Shown one piece after another: positions 62,578 through 64,000 of a DNA stretch of 64,000 nucleotides. Numbering within the stretch: position 1 is the stretch's first letter; every line of letters starts with the position of its first letter. This DNA is from Pedinophyceae sp. YPF-701. Lineage: Eukaryota; Chlorophyta; Pedinophyceae. Where the stretch lies: positions 62,001-126,000 of the forward strand of contig CAJZHL010000001.1 in NCBI GenBank assembly GCA_916048055.1, written 5' to 3'. A program made the translations under genes and the position numbers. A model generated the notes under the pieces. That model made no database searches, was not told the origin of the DNA, and saw nothing but the letters and a program-made list of their open reading frames with translations.

Positions 62578-64000
62578 TCAAATGTACCTGCGATGATAGA
62601 ACAACAGGTAGGCCTGGCTGGCCCGGACCACCTCGAACGACACCTCCGCGATCCACGCGTCGTCGCAGCGGAACCACCGTCCACCCTCCTGCACGCACGA
62701 GCGACCACAAGCAGCGATGTTTCCTCCCCATTTCTACGGCACCGCACTTCGCACAACGAGCAGCGTCGGTCGACGCACGGACGAACAGGCGGCCACTCAC
62801 GTTGACGTAGCACACGTAGTGCCCGCCCTCCATCGTCCCGGAGTGGCACACCACGGCCCCCAGGTCGTACGTCGCCCCCAGTCCCGGCGGGTGCATGACG
62901 CCGTCGCTGCCCACTGCGGCGCTGACGCTGCACGACCCCGACCCCCCGGGACTGTGCGCGCCCACGCCCTGCGACACCTGCGGCGTGGACGTCCCCAGCA
63001 CCGCCCGCACCTCCTCCGGGGCCATCCCCGCCCCAGGCAGCGCGCACGACAAGTACGGCGCCACGTCCAAGCCGCGCTCCGGGAACGACACGTGCGTGTC
63101 CAGCTTCCACGCGCGCCCGCCGCGCGCCGAGCCCCACGAGTGCTGGAACCGCTTCACGTGCAGCACCAGCACCGGCGGCAGCGCGCGGATCGTGACCTGC
63201 TTCACGGCGGGCCGCGGACGCTCGCAGCGCGGACACGTCCACACGTTCTTCTTGTCCGACATGAGCTCCGGCCGCGTGAGGTGCTCGAGGCACGCGCGGA
63301 GGCCCACGGAGCTCGCCTGCGCGAACCCGGGCAGCGCCTGCTGCGCCACCGCCGTCGCGCTGCGTGGCTTACCAGACTTGCCCGCCGGCGGCGCGCCCGC
63401 GCACACCGCCCCGCCGTTGTGGAGCCCGAGCGCGTCGAGGCCCGCGGGCGCAGGCGCGACCCGCGGCCGCGCGCCACGGGCACGCCGCCCGACTGCGCAG
63501 CTGTCGGCGTGCCACGCGGCGGCGGCAATCAACCCCCCCCCCCGCGGCGACACCGGCGCGGACGCGCCCCGCGACGGCGCCGGCGTGGCGCGCGCGGACC
63601 CCGCGTACGTTCCGGGCCCCATCTGCTCCCGCACCGCCTTGTTCATCAAGCAACCCTTCTTAAGATGTCGGTTGAGGCAGGTCTGACACTGCCCGCAGCG
63701 CTTCATCGTGGCCTGCTTGAACCCCGCGCCGTCCGCGCCCTTCCCGCCCTTCTTCTTCCCGCGCTTCGCCTCCTCGGCCCCCAAGGCTCCCGGGGCCGTC
63801 GGGGGCGCGACCATGCCCAGCGCATCCGCGCCCATGCCTGGACCCCCCCCGGGGGTGTCCGGGGGGCCCGACGCGCCGCTCGGCGCCGGCGGAGCTGACG
63901 CGTCGCCCTGGTCGAGCGACTGCTCCTTCGACGCGTCCGCACGCGGCGTGCCGGCGGCGGACACGGGCGCCGTCGGCACCGGCGTCACGCCGTCGCCGTC
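62578..64000 (-). CDS. Ubiquitin carboxyl-terminal hydrolase (USP/UCH), C-terminal part, with short CXXC-like finger
   Basis: Minus-strand exons are 62801 to beyond 64000 and 62578-62688 (phase 0). A Gly/Ala/Pro-rich part with KRGKKKGGKG precedes a short Cys-rich finger (RCGQCQTCLNRHLKKGCLMN), half of a CXXC zinc finger as seen often in algal nuclear proteins. Then comes the USP fingers-and-palm part: MSDKKNVWTCPRCERPRPAV (zinc-binding CxxC), LPPVLVLHVKRFQ, TYDLGAVVCHSG and the catalytic His box GGHYVCYVN. After splicing comes the Asp box GRWFRCDDAWIAEV, ending SQAYLLFYHRRYI. The Cys box was not found in the visible part; it must lie upstream, off the right edge, or the enzyme is inactive. 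USPs remove ubiquitin from proteins; the CXXC-like finger suggests a DNA- or chromatin-linked target (inference). Confidence 0.88.

Noticed and set aside
1-64000. tRNA, rRNA, retroelement or virus-like genes
   Set aside because: No cloverleaf consensus boxes, reverse transcriptase, integrase, transposase or capsid motifs were noticed on either strand. A tRNAscan and repeat search would be decisive.

Overview
The window is 64 kb of a very GC-rich, gene-dense nuclear genome. Most genes are split by short introns, nearly all with GTGCG/GTGAG donors and GCAG acceptors. By eye about 22 protein genes lie on both strands, and almost all exon joins proposed here keep phase exactly. No tRNA, rRNA, CRISPR array, virus-like element or recognisable autonomous transposon was seen.

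The gene set points to a flagellated green alga (chlorophyte or prasinophyte grade); this is inference. Plant-side signals are a free-standing MEKHLA/PAS protein, a FAN1 nuclease with a HIRAN domain, a KELP/PC4-type coactivator, a mono-functional 10-formyl-THF synthetase, a At1g32220/COQ11-type dehydrogenase-fold protein, and proteins with transit-peptide-like N-termini. Ciliary signals are a FAM161 protein, a TOG/HEAT protein, a C2HC zinc-finger array and trichoplein-like coiled-coil and leucine-rich-repeat proteins.

Layout. 1-16.9 kb: LRR protein (-, runs off the left edge), COQ11-like protein (+), MEKHLA protein (+), coiled-coil protein (-), TOG/HEAT protein (-), an unknown protein (+) followed by a perfect 121-bp inverted repeat, and a large Pro-rich coiled-coil protein (-). 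17.4-30.9 kb: NOM1 (MIF4G+MA3), eIF4G (MIF4G+MA3) and FAN1, all +. 31-45.2 kb: a four-domain PC4 protein (-), formate-THF ligase (+), an F-box-like LRR protein (-), a C2HC zinc-finger array with homogenised 390-bp repeats (-), and a transit-peptide protein of eight 50-residue helical repeats (+). 46.3-64 kb: TBL2-like WD40 (+), PCID2/THP1 (+), FAM161 (-), a small cupin (-), a probable plastid membrane protein (+), an unknown membrane protein (+) and a ubiquitin hydrolase (-, runs off the right edge).

There is no operon-like logic; neighbouring genes are independent housekeeping, ciliary and organelle genes. The observations most worth following are the perfect palindrome at 13.65-13.91 kb, the tandem PC4 domains, the high share of GC-AG introns, and the two DNA-level homogenised repeat proteins. 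I saw no clear new multi-gene system.
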